This document shows, piece by piece, positions 10,201 to 19,691 of a DNA stretch of 64,000 nucleotides. Position 1 is the first letter of the stretch, and every line of letters begins with the position of its first letter. Source of the stretch: Bacillus amyloliquefaciens DSM 7 = ATCC 23350 (GTDB lineage: Bacteria > Bacillota > Bacilli > Bacillales > Bacillaceae). A program made the position numbers and the translations under genes. The notes beneath the pieces are model-generated. The model worked only from the letters and a program-made list of their open reading frames with translations. It did not search any database and was not told the DNA's origin. The stretch covers positions 3,033,001-3,097,000 of the forward strand of contig NC_014551.1 in assembly GCF_000196735.1 (NCBI RefSeq), written 5' to 3'.

Positions 10201-10355
10201 CCCATGTCTTCATTCACGACTGCGATTTGGCGGGTGGCATTGATTTTTTGTTTTCCCGGGTCATCGCCGATAAACCGGAAAAACAGCACCGGCAGCAGCA
10301 GAATAATGACGATCGCGGCTACTAATTTGATCAGGCTTTTTCGTTGTTCAGTCAT
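7233..10355 (-). CDS. yueB: Type VII secretion membrane protein YueB (EsaA; phage SPP1 receptor in B. subtilis)
   Basis: 1040 residues. One membrane helix lies near the N-terminus ([21 protein letters not shown]), a very long extracytoplasmic region follows, and about five helices lie at the C-terminus, as in YhgE/Pip-type proteins. The outer part has coiled-coil stretches rich in Glu, Gln and Lys, and a Gly/Asp/Glu/Pro-rich low-complexity segment around residues 370-510. In B. subtilis this protein is the irreversible receptor for phage SPP1 and part of the Yuk secretion system. ATG 10355 overlaps the yukBA stop (ATGA), with GGGAGG seven bases upstream, so translation is coupled. Confidence 0.92.
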   Translation of the reverse strand: MTEQRKSLIKLVAAIVIILLLPVLFFRFIGDDPGKQKINATRQIAVVNEDMGLHDETDENEDRESVHFGKEVAAALGDRPDYSWTVVNRSAAENGLADKKYDAVVYIPSDFSKDILSYDKERPQKATLTFNIQSNLNAVNKEKVQRELEDAQKSMNKKMSALYWNFVSQKVNNVRGDFDKIVNKESEFQNVMYNFYKPSSNDLAGEIKRQKDLIDELKKSMNEAQGAAKEKLTSADEAKNTLKDFADTVERYKQYQENQKKLLLAAQEQNQKQITTGLNAIKAQQAANQFSTMMSGLSSGINRAQTQLDQTGSALAAAQKVREAQVPEQEQGMANIQSNLLDNYLTQYKAQARFETLNSIQALMKRDRQNLTVPEKDPGDDGSDEPKEEEKPEEEKPGDLKIDLDDQRNELKRISAEINSISDGLKEPEKENPDPENPGHGDNGENSGGTEPNDGTAPGEDGKTDDGTKEQQSPSDNTGDQQTKTAATAKNVTPLADDPADDPNGSEGDGGTEVSKAKERLNQAAERIQQIEKELEEKQQTHNEELKKRLDALDEEIQGLKDQIAKVEKRADKLQKKLEQSEETRKQDFNTVYRMILKTEQNILNYPSLDGGRKSALEQIFAADINTKVISDLMSYYNDLSLYEATLYHSLDAGSLPDVKNRVLKAQQGEVQTVLAIKPIETASWENLKNNKMQTDEDISNFIKGMTEFSDNYSSYIRDEQAGVLDELASIADSAAKASDQLAEGAVQEAATFSGDGLTGTMALGAQDTVGREVLQMSDTMGHLSERQSGIISYTDNMQQSVNDVQQKADTLNSNWGKNVDSTKLIRNDVYGILGNALVDGQENGYVYDYLANPLKISGEVPEDRVQNVPPVVILVIVLISSLLIGYFSSYYQQAPLLVKGALFGILNIMVGLMISLFGLNIYSLPDDQTIKWSIFTILLLAASSAFIRAAFVFGSITGWIASSALILFYVAPLIDLIMPNFTFDSPVSKVYIDIQYGTGHLFAMGITVLVIITLIAAVLPLIIRLFAEKTEESDQSYEA

Positions 10356-13300
10356 CTGACGGCCTCCCTTTCCGCTGAACATAAAGGTATTTGGATTTTT
10401 TGCTCCTTGCCGTTTTCAACCAAATAGCCGAAGCCCGGCTGAATGTCCGGTTCCTGTCTCTGGTAAGGCAGCGGAATGACATTTTGTTCAGATTTTTTCA
10501 CAAGCAGCATCGCGTGGCGGATCTGTTTCATTTCCGTCGTTAAGGAATCATAGCCTTTTGAAAATTCGCTGTGATTGCCCGCCGGGATAAAACTGAAGCC
10601 TACATGCGCGTAAGATTTCATAAACATCGCCAGCTTGTCCTGAATGGCGGTGTCGATTGTCTGCTGGAATCTTGTAATGCCGTCGGCCATTAACACGATC
10701 GGAGAGAAATTGAGTTTGTGCACATCGCCATTTTTGACGGCCTGTGCATACTGAGCTTCCCGCTCCGTGAAAATGGCTTCAGCCGCTTCAATCCACTTCT
10801 GTATGTCTTCTTTTGTGTCCAGATAGCTGACCTTTGTTTCCTGCGCATACTGCGACAATCCGCGGTCAATCGAGTCAAACAGTCCGATCCGTTCCGTGCT
10901 TTCACGCAGCAGGTGATTCAGCATGACTTTCAGGATGTTTGTTTTTCCCGTCTGTGTCTGGCCTAAGATGAGGCAATGCTTATATTTGCCCAGATCAAAG
11001 TATACCGGGCTGACCTTTTCCTCATGAAGCCCGACAGGAATGCGGAACGGTTCTTGGTCCGGGCCGAGACGGAGCGAAAATTCGCCGGCCGTCAGCATGT
11101 CCGGGAGCATCGGAATCGGGTGTGGACCGGCTGTTCCGGAATGGCGCTCAGCTAAAGCTTTGACATCGGCTTTCAGCGCTTGGAACATCTCGAGGTCATT
11201 TTCCGCTTCAGCCGGAAGAAACATTTGCGCGAAATGCAGTTCTTCTTTTTGAATCATGACGCGGCCCGGAATCGGTTCAAGACTGAACGGCGGGCGCCCG
11301 TAAATGGAATAACCTTCTGACTGATCCATTAAATAATGGACGATTTTCGTTTTTATATTATTTAACAATGACTGACGGACGGCGTTTACCCTCGTTGCGG
11401 TCAGCAGGAAGTAAATGCCTAAGCTTTGCCCGTCGCGTGAAATCTGGATAAATTCCGTTTCCAATTCATGCATTTCGTCTTTGACGATGTCGAAATTATC
11501 AATTGTGATAAATATAAACGGCAGCTCTTCTTCGCTGAGCGAATTGTACATTTTGATATGGCTGACTTCTTTTTCTCTGAACAGCCGTTTCCGCCGCTCG
11601 ATTTCCTCCTTGATGCGGATCATGAATTTTTCGATCTTTCTCATTTGATCCATTAAGAAATAGTCTGCGGTGTGCGGAAGCTTTGCCAATGGCAGAAGCG
11701 TGCCGTTTCCGAAATCAAAGATGTACATATGAAGCTCTTTTGGCGTGTACCCTTCCGCGAAGTTCATCAGGAGAGTGATGGCAGCCACTGACTTGCCGTA
11801 TCCGGATGAGCCGAAAATGCCGATGTTGCCGTCATCCATCATCGTATAAGCGAGAGGCGCCTGTCTTTGCTGATCAGGCTCATCCACGCAGGCGATGAAG
11901 AAGCGGTCTTTTTCCTTTGCGGGATAAAGCGTGCGCGGAATACGTTCGGCAAGCGGCGGAAGCCATGGGCTCGGCAGCTTTTCAATGCCCATTTCTTTTT
12001 GAATCCGCTCGATTTCTTCGACTACGGCTTCTATTTCTGCCGGGGCGTCTTTTTTCGCCAAGTCGTCCGCATCCACTTCAGACAGCGGAATTAAGCCGGT
12101 ATCGGTAACGATGGCAATGTCATCCTCGGTGCCGTATACATCTTCCATGTAAGGGGCGCCGCTCCAGGCAGACTGGAACTGCTCATACACTTCATTATTT
12201 CCGACTTGCAAATAGCCGCGTCCGGTGACTGTAATATTCGCCGCATCACTGTTTTTCAGAATTTCTTTACTGTCACTTGCATCCTGGACTTTCAGCGCGA
12301 CCTTAAAGCGTGAGTTGCTCCATATCTGGTCGTCAATGATGCCTCCCGGTTTTTGCGTGGCAAGGATTAAATGCACACCAAGGCTCCGCCCGATGCGTGC
12401 CGCGCTGACAAGCTCCCTGATAAAGTCAGGCTCTTCGCTTTTGAGCTCGGCAAATTCATCTGAAATCAAAAACAGGTGCGGCATCGGAATATCCGTTTCC
12501 CCCTGTTTATACAGCTTTGTATAGTCATTAATGTGATTGACGCGATATTGATCAAACAGCCGCTGCCGTTTTTTCAGCTCGCTTTTTATAGAGGCAAGCG
12601 CCCTGATACTGAAGTTTTTGCTTCCTTCGATATTCGTAATGGTTCCGAGAAGGTGCGGCATTTTGCGAAACGGCTGCGCCATTCCCCCGCCCTTATAGTC
12701 AATCAGCAAAAACGCCGCTTCATGAGGGTGAAAATGAACGGCCAATGACAGGATAAACGTTTGCAGAAATTCACTTTTCCCGGAGCCGGTCGTTCCCGCC
12801 AGCAATCCGTGCGGCCCGTGGGCTTTCTCATGCAGGTTTAAATACACGATATCGTCTTTACCTTTGTAGCCGATCGGAACAGCCAGTGATTTTGCCGACT
12901 CACTTGTCTCCCACTTCTGCCTGATGCCGATTTCTTTTACTTCCTTCGCATGAAACAGCTCCAAAAATGAGACCGTTTCGGGAATGGAATTCGTCATCCC
13001 GACCTGATGGTGCAATGTCCGAAGCGTTCGGGAAAACCGCTCGTTGTTTGTCCGTTCATGCCTGTCCAGCCTAAACGGGATCTGGACCGCTTTTTTCTTC
13101 TGAATGAGGATGTCTCCTTCATCTTCATTAATGTAGCGGACGAGGGTGTGAATGTTTTCTGCCAGGCTTTCCTTCGTTTCCGCGGCGATGATCGCTGAGA
13201 TGCCGAGATGCTCATGCCGGCCTTCGATATATTCTAAAATGACGTGCTCTGCGATCAGCTGCTGATTCGTGATGACAAAGACAAAATGCGGCTGGAAGAT

Positions 13301-14827
13301 CTTTTTCTCTTTATCTTCTTCCAAATCCCGCTCCCGCAGCAGCTCGTAAATGGAAGATAACAATTGATCACGGGTCTGTTCATTGTAAATAAACCCTTTC
13401 GCATACATATGAGGCAGCTGAAATTGCGGCAGCCACTTCATCCATTCCCATTCCTTATATTCATCTTCATGAAAGATAAAGACAAACCGCAGGTCATGGT
13501 AGCTGTTGAAGAAAGCGAGCTGGCCGATCAGCTGGTGAATTTCATTTTTGACGATCTGGGGTTTCCCGACAAGCCCCATCGGCCCTTCTTGTAAATCAAC
13601 GGTCACGGGTGCATGGCGGATATCTTTATATACACGCTGCATGTGCTGCGACTGTTCCATTAAGTCATCCACATCACGGTTCGCCAGGTCCCCTCCGCTC
13701 ATCGAGATCTCGTAGCTTGCCGGGACAGTGCCCGTTCCGAGCCGGAGCATCAGAAAATCCCTGCTTTCCAGCGATTTCTCCCAAATGCGGCCGCTGATTT
13801 CAGAGGTTAAATATTTCATTTTTTCAAACGTGGGAAAATGGTGCGTCAGCACTTGCAATTGTTTTTCCGACAGCGTCTGAAGTTCTTTCCGTTTACTCTC
13901 TAAATACTGCTTGTACACACGCTCACGCTTCTCCTCCCGTTTTTTCCGCTGGTTTTTTTCTCGGAAATATTGCACGGTGGACGTAATGAGAGTCATCATA
14001 AACATCGCTAAAGAAACGAGAATGAAAATGCCCCTCGGCTGTATAATGGCGACAACCCCCATTACAATCAGCATGACCACAGGAGGCAGAATGACGAGCC
14101 AGAGCCCCCTGTTATTCTGCTCGCTTTCCTGTGAGGGAAAGCTGAATGAAACGCGGTCTTCGGGAAGATCATAGACCATCCGCGGCGTTCTTCGATATTG
14201 CGGGTATTTCTTTTTCATTTCGGTGCTCGGCTTTACCGTTTTGATTAAGCCGGTTTGAAACTCCTCGTGATGAACGACTTCTAAAAGGTCGTCCTCCGCC
14301 AGCCTCAGACGCAGAAAATTCCACAGCAGCTCATCTCCCATCCGAAGCCTTTCAGGGACTTTTGTGAGCTCTCCGTTTACATAAACTTCCTGGCCATCAG
14401 GAATGACAGACCAGCTTCCTCCCGCTTTTCGGAGATAAAAAGCGCCTTTTTGAGCGGACGACGGCTCTTTGTATATATCCGCTTCCTCTGTTTCTGATGA
14501 GAAAACGATCTCGTCCTTTCTGCCGACAAAATAAACGGAGGATTCTTCCTGATCAGGAGTGAGAAGAAGCCGCATCGTCTCTTCTTCCATTCTGCAAGGC
14601 ATTTCATTTCCTATTGTCAATTCGCCGGCACAGTTATTTCCCAGGAAAACATCATAACGGTCTGTTTCTTTACGATAAAGGGTGGCGGCGGTTTGCCGTA
14701 AAGGCAGTGTGCCGACCGTGATCGTATCCTTTATATCCGGGCCGATCGTTATCGGCTGAGACGGCGGGAGTTCAGACAGCTGAATCTTTTGTACGTGCTC
14801 TCGGTAAAAGACCCATAACAGACTCAT
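10352..14827 (-). CDS. yukBA: Type VII secretion ATPase YukBA (EssC)
   Basis: 1491 residues, one uninterrupted EssC-type protein. An FHA-like N-terminal region (about 1-200) is followed by two adjacent membrane helices near residues 240-285 and three FtsK/SpoIIIE ATPase domains. The P-loops are GTTGSGKSEF (about 680), GSSGYGKSVA (about 1005) and GQTQTGKTNI (about 1290). The third is less canonical in its surroundings, as is usual. The first domain also shows LLIDYKGGG and FLISDEFAEL. It is the motor that recognises and drives WXG100 substrates through the membrane. It lies between yukC and yueB in the operon. Confidence 0.95.
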   Translation of the reverse strand: MSLLWVFYREHVQKIQLSELPPSQPITIGPDIKDTITVGTLPLRQTAATLYRKETDRYDVFLGNNCAGELTIGNEMPCRMEEETMRLLLTPDQEESSVYFVGRKDEIVFSSETEEADIYKEPSSAQKGAFYLRKAGGSWSVIPDGQEVYVNGELTKVPERLRMGDELLWNFLRLRLAEDDLLEVVHHEEFQTGLIKTVKPSTEMKKKYPQYRRTPRMVYDLPEDRVSFSFPSQESEQNNRGLWLVILPPVVMLIVMGVVAIIQPRGIFILVSLAMFMMTLITSTVQYFREKNQRKKREEKRERVYKQYLESKRKELQTLSEKQLQVLTHHFPTFEKMKYLTSEISGRIWEKSLESRDFLMLRLGTGTVPASYEISMSGGDLANRDVDDLMEQSQHMQRVYKDIRHAPVTVDLQEGPMGLVGKPQIVKNEIHQLIGQLAFFNSYHDLRFVFIFHEDEYKEWEWMKWLPQFQLPHMYAKGFIYNEQTRDQLLSSIYELLRERDLEEDKEKKIFQPHFVFVITNQQLIAEHVILEYIEGRHEHLGISAIIAAETKESLAENIHTLVRYINEDEGDILIQKKKAVQIPFRLDRHERTNNERFSRTLRTLHHQVGMTNSIPETVSFLELFHAKEVKEIGIRQKWETSESAKSLAVPIGYKGKDDIVYLNLHEKAHGPHGLLAGTTGSGKSEFLQTFILSLAVHFHPHEAAFLLIDYKGGGMAQPFRKMPHLLGTITNIEGSKNFSIRALASIKSELKKRQRLFDQYRVNHINDYTKLYKQGETDIPMPHLFLISDEFAELKSEEPDFIRELVSAARIGRSLGVHLILATQKPGGIIDDQIWSNSRFKVALKVQDASDSKEILKNSDAANITVTGRGYLQVGNNEVYEQFQSAWSGAPYMEDVYGTEDDIAIVTDTGLIPLSEVDADDLAKKDAPAEIEAVVEEIERIQKEMGIEKLPSPWLPPLAERIPRTLYPAKEKDRFFIACVDEPDQQRQAPLAYTMMDDGNIGIFGSSGYGKSVAAITLLMNFAEGYTPKELHMYIFDFGNGTLLPLAKLPHTADYFLMDQMRKIEKFMIRIKEEIERRKRLFREKEVSHIKMYNSLSEEELPFIFITIDNFDIVKDEMHELETEFIQISRDGQSLGIYFLLTATRVNAVRQSLLNNIKTKIVHYLMDQSEGYSIYGRPPFSLEPIPGRVMIQKEELHFAQMFLPAEAENDLEMFQALKADVKALAERHSGTAGPHPIPMLPDMLTAGEFSLRLGPDQEPFRIPVGLHEEKVSPVYFDLGKYKHCLILGQTQTGKTNILKVMLNHLLRESTERIGLFDSIDRGLSQYAQETKVSYLDTKEDIQKWIEAAEAIFTEREAQYAQAVKNGDVHKLNFSPIVLMADGITRFQQTIDTAIQDKLAMFMKSYAHVGFSFIPAGNHSEFSKGYDSLTTEMKQIRHAMLLVKKSEQNVIPLPYQRQEPDIQPGFGYLVENGKEQKIQIPLCSAEREAVR

Positions 14828-14881
14828 ATGGCGAACCTCCTGACAGCCTGATCGTTACTTACGGCCATTTGATGTGTGCTG

Positions 14882-16171
14882 TTATTTTTTTTCATCTTTT
14901 TTCTCATCTTTCTTGTCGTTCTCTTTGTTATCCTTCGCTTTGTCCTGTTTGCCGCCTTCATCCTGGCCGGCGGAAGCTTCGGCGGTGTCACGGTTTTCCT
15001 CCGCTTCTTTGTTCTGCTCTTCCTGCTCTTTTTTCGCCTTCGCCAGCTCGCTTTCCACGGCGTCCAGTTCTTTCTGCTTTTCATCGTCTTTCATACTGTC
15101 GTCCGCTAATAATTGCTGTTTATATTTTGTAAGCCCGAGCCAGATATACGGGTTGTACTCAAGATTGCGGCCGATATTGATGGCTTCTTCATTTTCCCCT
15201 CTGCCGATATCGATCCAATAAAGGAAGTGCTTCGGATCTGATTGCAGCGTGACCAGATTCCCAATGTTTTTCCGCTGTTCTTCGCTCAGATTTTCAACCG
15301 CCACATAAGAGGAAGCAAGCTCGTACTGCACAGATTCAGGGAGACTTTCCGCATCGTATTTAGCGAGTGTGTCAATGACTTTGCTGTACTGCTGATTGAG
15401 AAAATAGCGGTTGCTTTCCGTGATTGCCTCTTGCTTCGGCTGGGCGAAAAACAACACGTACAAGGAATACAGAAGCGCCGGCACAAGGAGAACTGCAAGC
15501 GCCAGACCGGTGTATCTTTGGATTTTCCATTTCTTTTTCGGCAGTTTTATGTATGTCTTGTCCCTCGCTTCGAGGGAATCAATTGTGGTTTGAATTGTTT
15601 CTTCCAGTTCTTCAAACGTCTCAGCCTCTAACACGCTTTTCACCTCAGGAGAGAATTGAAGCGTCTCCTTATACTTCAGATATTCTTCGAAGGTGTACGC
15701 CCCGTCAGCTGCAAGCGCCGCACAGGCTTTGAGCTCTTTCCACACCCTTTGTCTATCTTCTTCATAAGGCGGGAGACTCTCCTTTACGCCGTAATGAAGA
15801 AAGTAAGGCGTCAGCGCTTTATCAAATACGATATTTTCCGGCGCAGCAATCAGATTAAGGCGTTTCAGCTTGTGCTGTTTCACAGCTTGCACGAGACGGT
15901 AGGCAAATTGCCATCTGCTTTTTTTATCTTTTCCTTTTATATAGCGGAAAGCCTGATAAGAAGAAGGGGGTCTGATTGTTATGGTTACTTCGTCTTCTGA
16001 AACCGAAACCTCTTTTTGAAAAAAAGGATCAGCATCTTTAATCACGTTTGCTTCCAGCCCGTCAAGAAGCTTGACTTTTTCCCGCTGAAAGGTGAAGGTG
16101 AAGCCTGATTCGGTTTCTGCCCGGACGGCGTCTAATTCAGTTTCTAAATAAGATCTGTTATGATCTGTCAT
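14882..16171 (-). CDS. yukC: Type VII secretion protein YukC (EssB)
   Basis: About 429 residues. The N-terminal cytoplasmic domain is a pseudokinase-like fold (FTFQREKVKLLDGLEANVIKD onward). A single membrane helix near residue 225 (LALAVLLVPALLYSLYVLFF) precedes an outer helical domain, and the last 70 residues are a highly charged Lys/Glu/Asp/Gln tail. This matches EssB/YukC, the scaffold that holds the secretion pore. ATG 16171 gives the family-typical start MTDHNRSYLE; an in-frame ATG at 16189 overlaps the yukD stop. The low-complexity tail probably lies outside the membrane. Confidence 0.92.
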   Translation of the reverse strand: MTDHNRSYLETELDAVRAETESGFTFTFQREKVKLLDGLEANVIKDADPFFQKEVSVSEDEVTITIRPPSSYQAFRYIKGKDKKSRWQFAYRLVQAVKQHKLKRLNLIAAPENIVFDKALTPYFLHYGVKESLPPYEEDRQRVWKELKACAALAADGAYTFEEYLKYKETLQFSPEVKSVLEAETFEELEETIQTTIDSLEARDKTYIKLPKKKWKIQRYTGLALAVLLVPALLYSLYVLFFAQPKQEAITESNRYFLNQQYSKVIDTLAKYDAESLPESVQYELASSYVAVENLSEEQRKNIGNLVTLQSDPKHFLYWIDIGRGENEEAINIGRNLEYNPYIWLGLTKYKQQLLADDSMKDDEKQKELDAVESELAKAKKEQEEQNKEAEENRDTAEASAGQDEGGKQDKAKDNKENDKKDEKKDEKK

Positions 16172-16185
16172 TCCACCATTTCCTC

Positions 16186-16425
16186 TCATAAAATTTCAAG
16201 ACGGTCTCCGTTCGTAATGCCGCAGTCAGATAGTTTTTGTTCCCCGGAAAAAACCGTTTCTTTATTGACCACTCTGATCCAATAGCCTTCACGCGGCGGA
16301 ACGGATACGTGCTGAGCCTGCCGGGCAATATCGATGACTTTTTTCACAGAATGGTAATCTGACAATCTGAGATCGAAGACGCTGCCGTTATATTGTGTTA
16401 AATCTATTGTAATATCGATATACAT
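16186..16425 (-). CDS. yukD: Ubiquitin-like protein YukD (EsaB)
   Basis: 79 residues with the ubiquitin-like beta-grasp pattern: MYIDITIDLTQYNGSVFDLRL at the start and LSDCGITNGDRLEIL at the end. In B. subtilis YukD has a ubiquitin fold but no conjugation activity, and it is required for Yuk secretion. I chose ATG 16425 because AAGGGTG is then eight bases upstream and the length matches B. subtilis; ATG 16431 is nearer and less likely. The stop overlaps the region of the yukC start. Confidence 0.9.
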   Translation of the reverse strand: MYIDITIDLTQYNGSVFDLRLSDYHSVKKVIDIARQAQHVSVPPREGYWIRVVNKETVFSGEQKLSDCGITNGDRLEIL

Positions 16426-16449
16426 TTTCATATCACCCTTACATAGAAA

Positions 16450-16481
16450 GAGCGCCGTCTTCTTGATTGAATCAGGCGCTC
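16450..16481 (-). terminator. Hairpin between yukE and yukD (possible attenuator)
   Basis: GAGCGCC (16450-16456) pairs with GGCGCTC (16475-16481) across an 18-nt loop. On the minus strand only a weak T-rich run follows. It lies just after yukE, so partial termination could keep the substrate gene more expressed than the machinery genes. That role is inference. Confidence 0.4.
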
Positions 16482-16500
16482 CGTTTCTTCATTCATCTTA

Positions 16501-16794
16501 TTATCCGCGAATTTGGTTAGCGATATCTTGGTCAGTAGACTCAAGCGTATTTGCCGTTTGTTCGAGCTGATGATTCACATCTTGCAGCAATTCAGACATT
16601 TTAATAAATGAAGGTTTCAGCTGCTCATATTGATCCGCAAATGCTTCACTTGAAGCACCGTCCCACATGCCTTTCAAATCAGAAATCATGCGGTTCAGGC
16701 GGTCAACCTGATTCATGACTTCCTGACTTTCAACGCCATATTGCTTAGCCATCGCTCTTAGCTCTTCGGGTGTGACACGAATTAATCCAGACAT
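16501..16794 (-). CDS. yukE: WXG100 secretion substrate YukE (EsxA-like)
   Basis: 97 residues, two helices joined by a turn carrying the W-x-G motif as GMWDGASSEAF (about residues 42-52). The sequence is almost the same as B. subtilis YukE, a homodimer secreted by the Yuk type VII system. It ends TDQDIANQIRG. ATG 16794 is chosen because GGAGGG lies ten bases upstream and the protein then starts MSGLIRVTPEELRAM. It is the first gene of the leftward secretion operon and has its own strong promoter. Confidence 0.95.
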   Translation of the reverse strand: MSGLIRVTPEELRAMAKQYGVESQEVMNQVDRLNRMISDLKGMWDGASSEAFADQYEQLKPSFIKMSELLQDVNHQLEQTANTLESTDQDIANQIRG

Positions 16795-16861
16795 ATTCCT
16801 TATACCCTCCTGTGTCATCAGCCTAAATATGGGCTAATTCACTTATTTTTTGAACGTCATT

Positions 16862-16891
16862 ATTATAAAAACAACAATTCGGCACAGTCAA
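16862..16891 (-). promoter_or_regulatory. Sigma-A-like promoter of yukE
   Basis: Minus strand: -35 TTGACT (complement of 16886-16891), 18-bp spacer, -10 TATAAT (complement of 16862-16867). It drives the yuk operon leftwards. The rest of the 315-base gap between yukE and adeR is AT-rich and holds no other gene I can support; the adeR promoter must lie there too. Confidence 0.75.
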
Positions 16892-17109
16892 ACAAATCTG
16901 TTTTAATTTTACAAAATGAGTCTTATGATATACTGGATTTTTCGTCGAATTTACACATTTTGTAAATACAATAGTATGATTTTCTTATTCTTTTTGATTT
17001 TGTCAAATGATCTTATTTTCCTATTTTATTTCCGTTCAAAGATGCCTTTCAGTCTGAAAAGCAAGATGGTAAGATCAAGATATGAAGCTATGAAAAAGTA
17101 GGGATACAG

Positions 17110-18339
17110 ATGACCAATCCAAAAGATCCATTTAAGTACAGTTTCGACAGGCTTGAAGATGTTGCCGACCATATCAGTGAAGTTCTTCAATGCCCTATTA
17201 CAATAGAAGACGTGAATCATAAACTGCTTGCATACAGCACGCACAGCGATTGTACAGATCCGGCCCGGACGTCGACGATTATCGGACGGAGGGTGCCTGA
17301 AAAAGTCATCAACAAACTGTGGAAAGACGGAACCATTCCGGCGCTTTTAAAAACAGACCAGCCGATCAAAGTGAAAGAAATCGACGAGGTGGGCCTGAGC
17401 AACCGCGTGGCGATTTCCATTTGGAAAAACAGCCAGGTTCTCGGATTTATATGGGCGCTTGAGATCAAAAAAAAGCTCAATGACGAGGACCTGAAGACGC
17501 TTCAGCTGGCCGCCAAAGCGGTGCGGAACAAGCTTTTGCACCTGCAGATCCGCAAAACAAAAATCGAAGAGCGGGGCCAGGAGTTTTTTTGGAAAATGCT
17601 GACCGGCCATATTTATCAGGAAGCCGAGATGGCCGAAGGGTTTCATAAGCTCGGAATGGCGCTGCCGTCCGTGTTCAGCGTCATGATCATCCGTTTACAT
17701 GATGAGCTGACTGAAAAGACGGAACAGCAGCTGCAATATTTGCAGGAAACGACACAGCAGATTCATGTCATGCTGGCGACTGTCGATTCAAATGAATTAA
17801 TCTTATTAGCCGCGCCGAAATCCGATCAGCCTTTTAAAGATTTAAAGCAGTTCGCCCTCTATGTTCAAAAACAGCTGAAAGAACGATATAAAATTGAGGA
17901 TGCGTCGATTGCTTTCGGCGGTATTTACGAATCGATTTCTTACGTTTACCGCTCCTATCAGGAAGCGCTCTCCGTATTGAAAGCGAAAGAACGGTTTGTG
18001 AGAGAAACCAAACACCTTTTCAGCTTTTCTGAACTGGGGATTTATCAGTACCTTGATGTTTTGGATGAAAAACGCAAGCACAGCGGCTATATGAACTATT
18101 CCCTGTCAAAGCTTGAGCAGTATGACAGAGAGCACCAGGCCGATATGGTCAAAACGCTCGAACATTTTATCGATGCCGACAGCAATGTCAACACCGCCGC
18201 TAAAGCGCTTAACATCCATGTCAATACATTGAATTACAGGCTGAAAAGAATCAGCCAGATCGCAGAAATCGACTTAAAAAATGTGAATGAAAAGTTTACG
18301 ATTTACCTCGATATCAAGCTTCGCAGTATGGATTCGTGA
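17110..18339 (+). CDS. adeR: PucR-family transcriptional activator AdeR
   Basis: 409 residues. The N-terminal half is a sensory GAF-like region, a GGDEF-like/CdaR middle part follows (about 200-300), and the C-terminus has the PucR helix-turn-helix (NTAAKALNIHVNTLNYRLKRISQ). In B. subtilis AdeR (YukF) activates the adjacent alanine dehydrogenase gene in response to alanine. The gene starts 103 bases before ald on the same strand, which supports that role. AGGGATACAG precedes the ATG. Confidence 0.88.
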   Translation: MTNPKDPFKYSFDRLEDVADHISEVLQCPITIEDVNHKLLAYSTHSDCTDPARTSTIIGRRVPEKVINKLWKDGTIPALLKTDQPIKVKEIDEVGLSNRVAISIWKNSQVLGFIWALEIKKKLNDEDLKTLQLAAKAVRNKLLHLQIRKTKIEERGQEFFWKMLTGHIYQEAEMAEGFHKLGMALPSVFSVMIIRLHDELTEKTEQQLQYLQETTQQIHVMLATVDSNELILLAAPKSDQPFKDLKQFALYVQKQLKERYKIEDASIAFGGIYESISYVYRSYQEALSVLKAKERFVRETKHLFSFSELGIYQYLDVLDEKRKHSGYMNYSLSKLEQYDREHQADMVKTLEHFIDADSNVNTAAKALNIHVNTLNYRLKRISQIAEIDLKNVNEKFTIYLDIKLRSMDS

Positions 18340-18442
18340 AATTTCACAAATCCGTGTTTTTTTATTTTCTGTTTCAAACAAAGAATTTTCGCAACAATCG
18401 CGCTACACTTGAAGCATCACACAAACATTGGGGGAAACAGAC

Positions 18443-19573
18443 ATGATTATCGGGGTTCCAAAGGAAATCAAAAACAATGAAAATCGAGTGTCATTAACAC
18501 CTGGAGGCGTTTCACAGCTTATCGGAAACGGCCATCGGGTTCTTGTGGAATCCGGAGCAGGACTCGGAAGCGGCTTTACAAATGAAGATTATGTATCCGC
18601 AGGCGCGGAAATTCTGGAGGACAGAAAGCAAGTTTGGGATGCAGAAATGGTCATGAAGGTAAAAGAACCGCTGGCTGAGGAGTATGCGTATTTCCGTCAA
18701 GGCCTGATCTTATTCACTTACCTTCATTTAGCCGCAGAGCCGGAATTAGCTAAAGCGCTTACAGAAAAAGGCGTGACAGCTATTGCGTACGAAACGGTAA
18801 CGGACGGACGTTCACTTCCGCTGCTTACGCCGATGTCTGAAGTGGCCGGCAGAATGGCCGCTCAAATCGGAGCTCAGTTCCTTGAAAAACCAAAGGGCGG
18901 AAAAGGAATTTTATTAGCCGGCGTACCGGGTGTATCCCGCGGAAAAGTCACGATCATCGGAGGAGGCGGCGTCGGAACAAATGCCGCGAAAATGGCTGTC
19001 GGACTCGGTGCCGATGTGACGATGATCGACTTGAACGCAGACCGCCTGCGTCAGCTTGATGATATTTTCGGGCATCAGATTAAAACATTGATCTCAAACC
19101 CTGTAAATATTGCAGACTCCGTCGCGGAAGCGGATCTTCTGATCTGTGCCGTGCTCATCCCGGGAGCCAAAGCGCCGACCCTCGTTACGGAAGAAATGGT
19201 TAAACAAATGAAACCGGGTTCCGTCATTGTTGATGTTGCCATCGATCAGGGCGGCATTGTGGAAACCGTTGATCATATTACAACACACGATAATCCGACT
19301 TATGAAAAACACGGCGTCGTTCATTATGCTGTCGCCAATATGCCTGGCGCCGTACCGCGTACATCTACGCTCGCATTAACGAATGTGACCGTTCCTTACG
19401 CGCTTGAAATCGCCAATAAAGGCGCGGCAAAAGCCATTGCAGACAGCCCGGCGCTTAAAGCCGGCCTGAATACGGCTAACGGACACGTCACGTATGAAGC
19501 GGTAGCCAAAGACTTAGGCTATGACTATGTGCCTGCTGAAAAAGCGATGCGAGGTTCAGCTGCAAAAGCTTAA
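18443..19573 (+). CDS. ald: Alanine dehydrogenase
   Basis: 376 residues; catalyses reversible NAD-dependent deamination of L-alanine to pyruvate and ammonia. The start [20 protein letters not shown] is family-typical, with the pyruvate-binding KVKEP (about residue 74) and the NAD-binding [17 protein letters not shown] (about 170). The Gly-x-Gly-x-x-Gly pattern is intact, although the third Gly is followed by Gly where I recall Val in B. subtilis. GGGGGAAA precedes ATG 18443. In B. subtilis the enzyme is needed for alanine use and normal sporulation. Located directly after its activator gene adeR. Confidence 0.96.
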   Translation: MIIGVPKEIKNNENRVSLTPGGVSQLIGNGHRVLVESGAGLGSGFTNEDYVSAGAEILEDRKQVWDAEMVMKVKEPLAEEYAYFRQGLILFTYLHLAAEPELAKALTEKGVTAIAYETVTDGRSLPLLTPMSEVAGRMAAQIGAQFLEKPKGGKGILLAGVPGVSRGKVTIIGGGGVGTNAAKMAVGLGADVTMIDLNADRLRQLDDIFGHQIKTLISNPVNIADSVAEADLLICAVLIPGAKAPTLVTEEMVKQMKPGSVIVDVAIDQGGIVETVDHITTHDNPTYEKHGVVHYAVANMPGAVPRTSTLALTNVTVPYALEIANKGAAKAIADSPALKAGLNTANGHVTYEAVAKDLGYDYVPAEKAMRGSAAKA

Positions 19574-19585
19574 TAGATATGAAGA

Positions 19586-19620
19586 GGACGGCCTGATCAG
19601 CAGGCTGTCCTTTTTTTCTT
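19586..19620 (+). terminator. Terminator of ald
   Basis: GGACGGCCTG pairs with CAGGCTGTCC across a 5-nt loop and is followed by TTTTTTTCTT. Confidence 0.92.
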
Positions 19621-19691
19621 TCTCGTAAAAGGAAAAACGGCCTCCGATCTCGAATATCAATTCATATCCCGGAAGAAAAAGGAGGATTCAT

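Noticed and set aside
14869-15221. Plus-strand frames opposite the end of yukC
   Set aside because: They mirror the Lys/Glu-rich tail of YukC and have no start signals.
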